Assembly: GCA_964553715.1 (NCBI GenBank) | Contig: CAZKKY010000034.1 | Span: forward strand, 1 to 8,270 | Direction: 5' to 3' | Source of the DNA: JAGOJE01 sp964553715 | GTDB taxonomy: Bacteria > Pseudomonadota > Alphaproteobacteria > Rickettsiales > Rickettsiaceae | DNA length: 8,270 nucleotides | Shown here: in pieces, positions 1-6,368 of the stretch | Numbering within the stretch: position 1 is the stretch's first letter | How the letters are laid out: each line of letters opens with the position of its first letter | Notes under the pieces: generated by a model | The model's input: only the letters and a program-made list of their open reading frames with translations | Database searches by the model: none | Told to the model about the DNA's origin: nothing | Translations under genes and position numbers: made by a program

Positions 1-185
1 ATACTCATATTAAGCGTCTTACCCCACCTCCGAGGACGCGTTATAAGGGTTACTTTATTGCCTCTTAGTATTTCTTCTATAAGAAGAGTTTTATCTACAA
101 ATACTTCGTTCTTCTTAGTAACAAAGTCCTCAAAACTACTAGAACCAAGCTCTGTAAATAAATATTTCGGTTTCTGATCTGTCAT
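1..185 (-). CDS. AAA-ATPase-like protein, N-terminal fragment (runs off left edge)
   Basis: The fragment is 61 codons plus two bases, starting at the ATG at 185-183 and open to the window edge. The residues VDKTLLIEEIL (30-40) followed by KVTLITRPRRWGKTLNMS (44-61) match the start of the AAA-ATPase-like family (PF09820 type), whose members read VDKT...LITRPRRFGKT. This family usually pairs the ATPase domain with a C-terminal PD-(D/E)XK nuclease-like domain; that part would lie outside the window. The P-loop is the family's degenerate form: Gly55-Lys56-Thr57 are present and Pro-Arg-Arg-Trp replaces the usual glycine-rich lead. Trp54 stands where Phe is common. The cellular role of the family is poorly defined; defence or mobile-element functions have been suggested. 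The gene has its own extended -10 promoter 33 bases upstream, so it need not depend on the large gene before it. The ribosome binding site is weak. An alternative is a related single-domain ATPase; the family call is fairly secure, the function is not. Confidence 0.85.
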   Translation of the reverse strand, partial: MTDQKPKYLFTELGSSSFEDFVTKKNEVFVDKTLLIEEILRGNKVTLITRPRRWGKTLNMS

Positions 186-356
186 TTATACATATAATTC
201 TTGATTTATCGCACTTCATTATATCACAGATCTCCTATAAGTAAAAGATACAACTTCCGTTTTTGTAATGTCTCAGGCAACACATATGACACTAGAAAGA
301 TAAAGATTATTGTCCAGATAATAGAAATATAATAGACTTTACAACCAAAAACCCAA
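186..356. other. Intergenic region between two minus-strand genes
   Basis: This 171-base gap separates the TAG stop of the large repeat gene (357-359) from the ATG of the AAA-ATPase-like gene. Apart from the extended -10 element, I see no gene. There is no GC-rich stem with a T tract that would make a clear terminator for the large gene. The only inverted repeat noticed is a 5-bp all-AT stem (ATTAT...ATAAT, 306-322), which is too weak to call. Confidence 0.6.
218..226 (-). promoter_or_regulatory. Extended -10 promoter for the AAA-ATPase-like gene
   Basis: On the minus strand the bases read TGATATAAT, a perfect TGn-TATAAT extended -10 element. No convincing -35 box lies 16-18 bases upstream, which is typical of extended -10 promoters. 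Transcription would begin near position 211, giving a leader of about 25 bases before the ATG at 185. The context fits: it sits between the end of the large repeat gene and the start of the next gene on the same strand. Confidence 0.6.
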
Positions 357-3300
357 CTATAGCATATCATCTCCGATTAGATTAGTATCTATATCTTCTC
401 TTACTAAAATGGTTGGTGTAGATGATTGCATTTGTAAAAGATTAAGTGATATTAGTGTTTTTTCTTCTATCTCACTACTAGATTTTCTTTCATCTATATT
501 GTTTGCAACAATATTTGCTACATTAAAACCTATTTGATAACACTCAATAGCATCATTAGAAATTAGTACTTGAATCTGTTCTATTTCATAATTTTTTAAT
601 TCTAGAATAGATGCTTTACCAGTTTTATAGGCCATTATTGCTAAACAAGACGATAGCAAAATTATCTTTTCTGGATCTAAGTCTATAAAATCTGTTATTT
701 TTACTTGGCCTGTCTTATAAGCATCTAGTAAATTTTCTGATGTTAAAATATTTATCTGATCCTTAGAAAACATACTAATATCTTTCAAAGTCACATATCC
801 CGTTTTGATTGCTTCTAATGATTGGTGTGATAAATATGAATCTATTTGTTCTGGAGTAAAGCATTTTAAGTCCTCAACCTTACAAGATCCGTCTCTATAA
901 GCTTGAAGTGCATAATAACTGGTAAGGGCATTTATTTGTTCTATGCTACACCCGATAAAATCCGATGCTCTAATCTTATAATGCTCATAATGTCTAAGAA
1001 ATTCGTAGCCTGTAAGTTTTTTTATTATGTTGGACGGAAAAGTAATTAGTTCTAATGGTGTTACAAGGCCACCCTTGTAAGCATTAACTGCATTATAGTT
1101 TGTAAGCGCTTTAATTTGTTCTAAACTACAATGTTTAATTTCCGCAGCTCGAAGATAACCTTTTGAATATGCTTCCTTAGCTTGATAAGAATAAAGTTCT
1201 TCCTTAGTTTCTTTATCTAGCCCTCTACAATTGATGATTTTCTCTATTTTGCCTACTTCATTTAAAGGATGTCCCCAGCTATTACCATTATTCATTAACG
1301 ATACCAGTTCTTCACTTGTTAAATTCTTTAAATTTTCAAAAGTTGCAGGAATGAATTTATTATTATGTTGTTTCTGACAGTCGGTATAATTAGAGAAATA
1401 AAAATTCACTGTTTTTATATATTCTAATGAAAAATCTTTAAGAGTATTGATGCTGACTTCGCCAGAATCGCAAGTGACAAAAATACTATCGATTAATACA
1501 TTCACTAACTCTGTATCCAGAGAATTGATATACGAAAGTGATGAATGAGGCTCTCCACAAACTTTATAGGCTAGATTTTTTAAAATATTACACTGTATCA
1601 TTTCTTTAGTATCGGCAATCAAATCTTGCAAGGTGCATCCTAATTCATAACATTTTAGCGCATAGTTACTAATTAAAGAGAACACAATTTTTGGATCTAA
1701 TGGTTTTAATTCTGAAATTGTTACTACGCCATATTTGTAAGCACGTATAGCATTTGACAATGTCAAAGCTCTTATCTGTTCAGGTGTAAAGTCTAGAAAC
1801 TCTTGAATTGTTAGTATGCCGCTTTTGTAAAAAGACTCCATTTCTTCAGTAGAAAGATTTTCTGAATCTATTATTGTAAATCCCCGTGATAGACGTATAA
1901 GACTTAGTTGAGATATTAAATATTCTATCTGATTATTAGAAAGGTCCTTCAAATCTGATATTGTTATTGCACAAGTTGTGTATCCCCATATAGCGCTTGG
2001 AGATGTTAAAAGCTCTATTTTCTTAGCAGAAAAATCTTTCAAATCTGTAACTGTTACCGTACCAGTTTTATAAGCTTCTATAGGAAAATATTCTAAAAGC
2101 TGGCGTACCAGATCAGTATTTAAATTGTCTATATAGGATAAACTATTTTCTGACTCTTTACATAACTTTACTGCAAATTGTTTTAAAATTTTATGTTTAA
2201 TATTATCACTACCGGAAGATGCAAGATCCTTCACATTGCAGCCAAGCCTATAGCACTCGGCTGCGTTATCACTTGTCAGCTCTCTTACTTGCTCTGTGCT
2301 CATTTCAGTAAAGTCAGAGACTTTAATCATTCCTGTTGCAAAACATGATCTTGCACTCCAAGTAGTTAGACATTCTATCATTTCAATAGTGCAGGATTTT
2401 AATTCATCTATTGTTACTTTACCAGTTTTATAAAGATCATATGCTTGATACGAAATTAAAACTTTCATATATTTCACTGTGAATGCTAGTAAATCTGAGA
2501 ACTTTATATATCCTGCTTTGCATACATCACTAACATAATCTTCAGATGCTAGTAATATCTTAATTTTTTCACAAGATGCGTTTTTTAAGTCTGACATTGT
2601 GATATTACAAGATCTGTATAGGCTAGTAGCATTCTCTGATAATAATAATTCAAGTTTGTCTATATCCTCGGCTGTATTCAAACTAAAGTCTTTAAGGTGT
2701 GGTAAGTTTGCAGGAAAGTAATAGATTTTATAGATAATAGCAATTAGTCTATTTATTGCCTCATAATTTAGGTTTTCTATAAAAACAGATGTTTCGTTAG
2801 ATGTTTGAAATAAACTCTTCAAAATATTACAATGAATGATTTCTTTAGTTGTACCAAATAAATCTGATACTCGATACCCAAGATCATAAGCTAGATGTAC
2901 AACGCCACTAGTTAAAACCTCAATCTGTTCATTGTCTAGATTTTTTAGATCGGATAATGTTACCATACCTTTATTATATGCACTAATTGCTGGATAATAT
3001 GTTAAGTTTTTCATTTTTTTAACATCCAAACCTATCAAATCTAATAATGTGACTTTACCTGTTTTATAAGCTTCATATGCATCTTTTGAAATCAAAATTT
3101 TTATTTGATCTCTTGAGCATGATTCTAGATCTGATATTTTAACATAACCATCATTAAATACTTGTAAAAATTCTCCTACCATACCTAAAATATTCTCTAG
3201 CAATTCATTACTTATACTTGTGATATCTCCAAAAGGTATATTACTATTCTGATATAAATATCTTGCTTGATTAGAAATCAAAAGTTCAATTCGTTCAGTA

Positions 3301-6107
3301 GTTAGAGCCTTTAGATCTTTAAACGTCACTTTTTTATTAGAATTACTATAAATACTAATGGCATCATCAGAAATCAAAAGTTTTACTTTTGATGCTGGTA
3401 ATTCTTGTAATTCTGTAAAACTACATATGACTTCCTTATATAACCACCGAGCATTATTAGAGATTAATGGTGATTCTGTTTCCAATAATTCTTTTAGATT
3501 AGTAATAGTCATCTGATTTGTCTCATAAAGCAAAATAGAAATATCTGATGACAAGAATTTAATTTGTTCTTTGGTGCAATCAATTAAATCTGAAAGGCTT
3601 GCGTAACCACTATTACACAGTTTTATAACTTGATTATAATTATAATAATCACTTATAGCTGCGATAAATTCTGTGTTGAAGTTTTTGAGTTCTGATATAG
3701 TACATATTTTTCTTTTATAAAATTTTATTGCTACTTCTGATGTTAATATGGTAATTTTTACTATATCAAGTTCTTTTAAGTCATCAAAACTTATATATCC
3801 AGTGTCATAAACTGTGATCATCCTTTCTGATGTCAGTGTTTTAATCTTTTCTATATCTAAATCTTTTAGATCATACAAAGTCAGTTTACCCGTTTTATAA
3901 GCTTCAACTACTTGTTTTGATGTCAGTGCTTTAATCTTTTCAGAACTTAATTCCTTTAAGTCACTCAATACAACATGCCCAGTATTGTATGCTTCTATAG
4001 AATCCATAGACCCTAGTAGTTCTATAACATCTGGTGTTAAATCTTTTAAATCTACAACCTTTACACCAAATTCTTTGTAAAGTTTTACCTGCATATTGAG
4101 GGCATTTACAAGTTCTGCTTCTAAAGTATCTATATATTCTAAAGAATCATGAGTTTCTCCACAAATTTTTTGTGCTAACTGTCTTAAAATATTACGCTTC
4201 GTTTCTATCGAATCTTGACCTAATAATTCTTTGCATTTTATTCCTAGATTATAAAGAATTTGAGAACCTTCTGACATAATTGCATTAAATTGAGAATCGT
4301 CATCTTTAGCGCTTCTATTACTTACATACATTATGTCTTCAAAATTTAATAATTCATTAATCTGGTAATATCTATTAAATATTATATCATAATGATTTGG
4401 CTTTGTTATCTGGAGATGCCCAAGGTACTTGTGTATTGCTAGCAGATCTTCTGGAGTGCTGCAATTCTTTGTAATGTTAAGAGAAGTCCATTGCCTGTAA
4501 TGATAATGGGATCCTAGTAATGGTAAATAATCTTGATTAAGCCCAATTACTAAATTTGCCTGATCTAGAGAAACTATATGATCTTGCTCTTGAGATGTAA
4601 TTAATTTTAGTGATTTTCGTGCATCTTTTAAGGATTCATGTACATATGCTTCAAACTGATTATTTGAATCATAGTTTGAATTCCCTTCTTTCTGTAATGA
4701 TGGTGCGGTGGACTGAAGAAGCTGGTAATTATTTGCTCTAAGTACTTCTTCTGTTTTACCGTCTGTGCCGATCATCATCCTCACTATATGTGGGTTTGCT
4801 TCATGTAAAGCATTCCCAAGTTTTTCTAAAGTTGTTTTTAAGTCAAGCTCTTTAGCAAAAGAACTCACTATTTCAAGTGAGTCAATAGTAAAAGAATTGT
4901 CTAATCCTAGCCATACATAACTTTGCCCTATTATTACATTTCCTGTTCGATCCCCATCTTTAGATTCAAAGTTATTCCAGTCAATATTGTTTGGATCAAA
5001 ATTCGGACCTGCTTTGACAAAAACGTAAAAACCATTGTTAGATAAATTCATACCATCTATAACACATTGCTCTGCATATCCTCCTAGAGACTGACAGCAA
5101 TTTGTGATATGACCCAAAATTGTACTCCTAGGATCATGCGGTGGTAGTTTTACCAAGTAATATTTGCCATCAGATATAGGTACTGAGATATCAAGTATAT
5201 AATCGTATAGTTTCGGAGCGAATGTATGCCCAGTCTCGTCAACCCTTAATATACCTTTGTGGATCAACTCTAGCGCTCTATTGAAACTTTCTTCTGGAAC
5301 ATTATAAAACTTATACAATTTACCAAGTGCTGGATTTTCTTCTATCCTATCATATGCACATTTTACTAATATTTTTTCAAAATCATTTTGACTATTTGGA
5401 ATATTGTCGCTATGTGCATAGGCATGCATTGCCGGATAATTCTCCACTATATACTTTGATATTTTTGGTGCATCTGCAAAATTTTTGAGAGCTTTATAAC
5501 CCAGAATCTCATGAATTTTTTCTTTCCATGCTAGAAAATTGAAATGCTTATTATCTGGATTATTTATAGGAAAATCGTGCATAAACAAATCATGTACTGG
5601 TGTGCTAGAACCATGAAGATGTTTTCTTATGAATTCTTCCATATTCTTTATAGTAGTTATCATTAAATCTTGCGAATACTCTACATTCACATCGATTGGC
5701 GGTCCAAAAAATAACATCATTTTATATGCTCTTTGAGGAGTCTCAGTAACATTATTATATTCTACAAATTGATCTTGGTATCTACAGAATCTATAACAAT
5801 TTAAGTATAACGATATGAGATCTCTATTACTCGAATCAAAATATTTAAATTGTTGATTTTGAGAGTGAAAGTGAGCTTTTTGTTCTTGCTCTAATGCCTT
5901 ACGATGTTCTGTGTCTGTAAAAGATGGGCCAAATAAATATTTACCAAGTTCTGCTAGAGCGCCATAATCTTTTAAGAATTTTGCTAGATTAGATTTAGTC
6001 TCATGATCTTTAGATTTTGATCCAAGTAATATGTCAAATTTTCGTTGTTTCTTTGATTCTTTAAAATCCACAAAAAGAATTGAGTAAATTGTGCTTAGTG
6101 AAGGCAT
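357..6107 (-). CDS. Giant two-tier helical-repeat protein with GNAT-like (NCCQ) segment, 1916 aa
   Basis: This is an intact 1916-residue protein of unknown function, and I recognise no characterised orthologue. Residues 1-300 are unclassified; there is no signal peptide or membrane segment. Residues about 300-470 resemble a GNAT-like domain known from bacterial, phage and large-virus hypothetical proteins. Visible landmarks are LGHITNCCQSLGG (Asn336-Cys337-Cys338-Gln339), GQSYVW (Trp399), and a Asp409-x-x-Glu412 pair; the assignment is from memory of the family pattern. Residues 618-1916 are repeats: four blocks (676-1072, 1125-1284, 1345-1485, 1544-1855) built of 30-residue units, each preceded by a spacer module. 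A unit reads Ala/Cys1-Tyr2-Lys-Thr-Gly5, Val7-Thr-Leu9, Asp11-Leu12-Lys13, Leu15, Glu18-Lys/Gln-Ile20, Leu23-Thr-Ser25, Ala28-Ile29, which suggests an all-helical solenoid. The tail is acidic (GDDML). The start is supported by AAGGGTGG just upstream and by the divergent neighbour. A host-interaction scaffold is plausible for a symbiont but is inference. Confidence 0.95.
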   Translation of the reverse strand: MPSLSTIYSILFVDFKESKKQRKFDILLGSKSKDHETKSNLAKFLKDYGALAELGKYLFGPSFTDTEHRKALEQEQKAHFHSQNQQFKYFDSSNRDLISLYLNCYRFCRYQDQFVEYNNVTETPQRAYKMMLFFGPPIDVNVEYSQDLMITTIKNMEEFIRKHLHGSSTPVHDLFMHDFPINNPDNKHFNFLAWKEKIHEILGYKALKNFADAPKISKYIVENYPAMHAYAHSDNIPNSQNDFEKILVKCAYDRIEENPALGKLYKFYNVPEESFNRALELIHKGILRVDETGHTFAPKLYDYILDISVPISDGKYYLVKLPPHDPRSTILGHITNCCQSLGGYAEQCVIDGMNLSNNGFYVFVKAGPNFDPNNIDWNNFESKDGDRTGNVIIGQSYVWLGLDNSFTIDSLEIVSSFAKELDLKTTLEKLGNALHEANPHIVRMMIGTDGKTEEVLRANNYQLLQSTAPSLQKEGNSNYDSNNQFEAYVHESLKDARKSLKLITSQEQDHIVSLDQANLVIGLNQDYLPLLGSHYHYRQWTSLNITKNCSTPEDLLAIHKYLGHLQITKPNHYDIIFNRYYQINELLNFEDIMYVSNRSAKDDDSQFNAIMSEGSQILYNLGIKCKELLGQDSIETKRNILRQLAQKICGETHDSLEYIDTLEAELVNALNMQVKLYKEFGVKVVDLKDLTPDVIELLGSMDSIEAYNTGHVVLSDLKELSSEKIKALTSKQVVEAYKTGKLTLYDLKDLDIEKIKTLTSERMITVYDTGYISFDDLKELDIVKITILTSEVAIKFYKRKICTISELKNFNTEFIAAISDYYNYNQVIKLCNSGYASLSDLIDCTKEQIKFLSSDISILLYETNQMTITNLKELLETESPLISNNARWLYKEVICSFTELQELPASKVKLLISDDAISIYSNSNKKVTFKDLKALTTERIELLISNQARYLYQNSNIPFGDITSISNELLENILGMVGEFLQVFNDGYVKISDLESCSRDQIKILISKDAYEAYKTGKVTLLDLIGLDVKKMKNLTYYPAISAYNKGMVTLSDLKNLDNEQIEVLTSGVVHLAYDLGYRVSDLFGTTKEIIHCNILKSLFQTSNETSVFIENLNYEAINRLIAIIYKIYYFPANLPHLKDFSLNTAEDIDKLELLLSENATSLYRSCNITMSDLKNASCEKIKILLASEDYVSDVCKAGYIKFSDLLAFTVKYMKVLISYQAYDLYKTGKVTIDELKSCTIEMIECLTTWSARSCFATGMIKVSDFTEMSTEQVRELTSDNAAECYRLGCNVKDLASSGSDNIKHKILKQFAVKLCKESENSLSYIDNLNTDLVRQLLEYFPIEAYKTGTVTVTDLKDFSAKKIELLTSPSAIWGYTTCAITISDLKDLSNNQIEYLISQLSLIRLSRGFTIIDSENLSTEEMESFYKSGILTIQEFLDFTPEQIRALTLSNAIRAYKYGVVTISELKPLDPKIVFSLISNYALKCYELGCTLQDLIADTKEMIQCNILKNLAYKVCGEPHSSLSYINSLDTELVNVLIDSIFVTCDSGEVSINTLKDFSLEYIKTVNFYFSNYTDCQKQHNNKFIPATFENLKNLTSEELVSLMNNGNSWGHPLNEVGKIEKIINCRGLDKETKEELYSYQAKEAYSKGYLRAAEIKHCSLEQIKALTNYNAVNAYKGGLVTPLELITFPSNIIKKLTGYEFLRHYEHYKIRASDFIGCSIEQINALTSYYALQAYRDGSCKVEDLKCFTPEQIDSYLSHQSLEAIKTGYVTLKDISMFSKDQINILTSENLLDAYKTGQVKITDFIDLDPEKIILLSSCLAIMAYKTGKASILELKNYEIEQIQVLISNDAIECYQIGFNVANIVANNIDERKSSSEIEEKTLISLNLLQMQSSTPTILVREDIDTNLIGDDML
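360..542 (-). repeat. C-terminal stub of a fifth spacer module and acidic tail (1856-1916)
   Basis: CYQIGFNVANIVANNIDE starts like the other spacers (CY-x-LG-x-x-V-x-D/N) but loses the NILK...SLSYI core. A polar tail follows, rich in Ser, Glu and Asp, ending GDDML. This suggests the array once continued or was capped here. Confidence 0.6.
543..1478 (-). repeat. Repeat block D: irregular start plus seven exact 30-residue units (1544-1855)
   Basis: Residues 1544-1645 are a degenerate stretch that keeps fragments such as SINTLKDFSLEYIK and TFENLKNLTSEELV but has insertions (a Gln/His/Asn-rich piece near 1575 and an NGNSWGHP segment). Residues 1646-1855 are seven perfect-length units starting at 1646, 1676, 1706, 1736, 1766, 1796 and 1826. 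The block ends with ISNDAIE and runs into the C-terminal stub. Confidence 0.85.
1479..1652 (-). repeat. Spacer module 4 (residues 1486-1543)
   Basis: This is the fourth spacer copy. It reads CYELGCTLQDL, then CNILKNLAYKVCGE with Cys1517, then SLSYINSLDTELVNVL. It matches module 1 closely (KICGE...SLEYIDTLEAELVNAL) despite lying about 870 residues away. Confidence 0.8.
1653..2075 (-). repeat. Repeat block C: five units (1345-1485)
   Basis: The units start at 1345, 1375, 1405, 1426 and 1456. Four are exactly 30 residues; the 1405 unit is only 21 residues and has lost its last helix (LTS-xx-AI). FTPEQIRALTLSNAIRAYK in this block is a clear example of the two-helix core. Confidence 0.85.
2076..2255 (-). 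repeat. Spacer module 3 (residues 1285-1344)
   Basis: This is the third spacer copy. CYRLGCNVKDL opens it, HKILKQFAVKLC follows with Cys1316, and SLSYIDNLNTDLVRQLL closes it. It is very similar to modules 1 and 4. Confidence 0.8.
2256..2735 (-). repeat. Repeat block B: five units (1125-1284)
   Basis: There are five units: an irregular 38-residue first unit (1125-1162), a 32-residue unit (1163-1194), then three exact 30-residue units starting at 1195, 1225 and 1255. The unit LYKTGKVTIDELK is close to the array consensus. The block ends with TSDNAAE and leads straight into spacer module 3. Confidence 0.85.
2736..2891 (-). repeat. Spacer module 2 (residues 1073-1124)
   Basis: This is the second copy of the spacer. 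It starts AYDLG (1073-1077), has VSDLFGTTKEIIHCNILKSL, and ends FIENLNYEAINRL. It is the most diverged of the four full copies: the Cys seen at offset 28 in the other three is missing, and the SLSYI core is replaced by SVFIE. Confidence 0.75.
2892..4082 (-). repeat. Repeat block A: 13 units of about 30 residues (676-1072)
   Basis: There are thirteen consecutive units. Most are exactly 30 residues (for example 706-735, 736-765, 766-795, 983-1012, 1013-1042, 1043-1072); the 796, 860, 919 and 951 units are 34, 29, 32 and 32 residues. The core pattern is Tyr-x-Thr-Gly, then V-T-L-S-D-L-K, then E-K-I-K-x-L-T-S, then A-I. Units 2-4 are the most alike, also in DNA, and look like the most recent duplication. 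The middle units are more diverged. Confidence 0.9.
4083..4256 (-). repeat. Spacer module 1 (residues 618-675)
   Basis: This is the first copy of a second-order repeat. It opens with LYNLG, continues with a DL/EL pair, then NILRQLAQKICGE (639-651), and closes with SLEYIDTLEAELVNAL. The same pattern returns at residues 1073, 1285 and 1486. Cys649 aligns with Cys1316 and Cys1517 with no gaps. It directly precedes 30-residue block A. Confidence 0.8.
4698..5210 (-). other. Region encoding the GNAT-like NCCQ segment (residues 300-470)
   Basis: This part of the giant gene encodes a segment with the order typical of a family of GNAT-fold hypothetical proteins. First comes a hydrophobic lead into LGHITNCCQ (331-339), then a glycine stretch and NGFYVF, then GQSYVW (394-399), then the I-D-S-L-E-I strand (408-413). 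A final helix follows, with RMMIGTDGKTEEVLRANNY. In GNAT enzymes the central strands form the acyl-CoA site, but I cannot confirm a catalytic residue or CoA-binding motif here. It may be an inactive binding domain. The fold call is an inference from motif resemblance. Confidence 0.5.
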
Positions 6108-6110
6108 AAA

Positions 6111-6118
6111 CCACCCTT
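6111..6118 (-). promoter_or_regulatory. Ribosome binding site for the giant repeat gene
   Basis: The minus strand reads AAGGGTGG three bases before the ATG at 6107, with the AGGG core six bases away. It is one mismatch from AAGGAGG and supports this start codon. Confidence 0.5.
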
Positions 6119-6121
6119 TGA

Positions 6122-6137
6122 TTAAAAGGAATTTAAC
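6122..6137 (+). promoter_or_regulatory. CtrA-type box TTAA-N7-TTAAC
   Basis: The bases TTAAAAGGAATTTAAC match the full alphaproteobacterial CtrA consensus TTAA-N7-TTAAC. Two TTAACC half-sites lie nearby (6139-6144 and 6210-6215). The box lies 15-30 bases upstream of the giant gene's start codon, probably inside its leader, where binding would repress. AT-rich sequence can produce TTAA pairs by chance, so this is tentative. Confidence 0.35.
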
Positions 6138-6151
6138 ATTAACCTAACCTA

Positions 6152-6179
6152 CTCATACTAGATAATAAATTCTGTTCAA
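6152..6179 (-). promoter_or_regulatory. Candidate promoter for the giant repeat gene
   Basis: On the minus strand TTGAAC (6179-6174, four of six -35 bases) is followed after 16 bases by TATGAG (6157-6152, four of six -10 bases). An overlapping alternative -10 is TATTAT (6167-6162, five of six), but it lacks a good -35. Either gives a leader of about 40-50 bases. Confidence 0.3.
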
Positions 6180-6313
6180 AACAACATCTAATAAACCTAA
6201 AAGATTAAATTAACCTTGTGATGGTACTATAGGTTGTTATTCTAGTCAATATGAAATGGCGTGATAAAGCACCACAAAATCAAATTTAACTATTGCGTGT
6301 AGAAAAAATTCAA

Positions 6314-6343
6314 TATACACTCTAAGGTTATTTATTCTATATA
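6314..6343 (+). promoter_or_regulatory. Candidate promoter for the TPR gene
   Basis: TATACA (6314-6319) resembles a -35 at four of six positions, and TATATA (6338-6343) or the overlapping TATAAG (6340-6345) resembles a -10. The spacing is 18 bases for the first option. Transcription would start near 6350, leaving a leader of under 20 bases. No strong Shine-Dalgarno precedes the ATG at 6369 (only CAGG at 6357-6360). Confidence 0.25.
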
Positions 6344-6368
6344 AGGTTGTTTTACACAGGCTAGTATC

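Larger units (their letters stand above)
6108..6368. promoter_or_regulatory. Divergent intergenic control region
   Basis: These 261 bases separate the starts of the giant repeat gene (minus) and the TPR gene (plus), so both promoters must lie here unless upstream genes read through. The region holds seven AGGTT/AACCT pentamers: AACCT at 6141, 6146, 6194 and 6212, and AGGTT at 6231, 6325 and 6344. Each half reads AGGTT in the direction of its nearer gene. It also holds a CtrA-type box at 6122-6137. No open reading frame with coding character lies in it. Confidence 0.6.

Noticed and set aside
148..228. 26-codon minus-strand leader frame overlapping the start of the AAA-ATPase-like gene, with AGGAG upstream
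   Set aside because: Its AGGAG is 12 bases from the ATG and lies upstream of the predicted transcription start, and its ATG overlaps the -10 element, so it would not be translated from this promoter.
306..322. Inverted repeat ATTAT...ATAAT as a terminator for the giant gene
   Set aside because: The stem is only five A-T pairs with no clean T tract after it; this is expected by chance in such AT-rich DNA.
360..4256. CRISPR or minisatellite explanation for the 90-base periodicity
   Set aside because: The period is in frame, conserved at the protein level and diverged in DNA, so it is a coding repeat and not a DNA repeat array.
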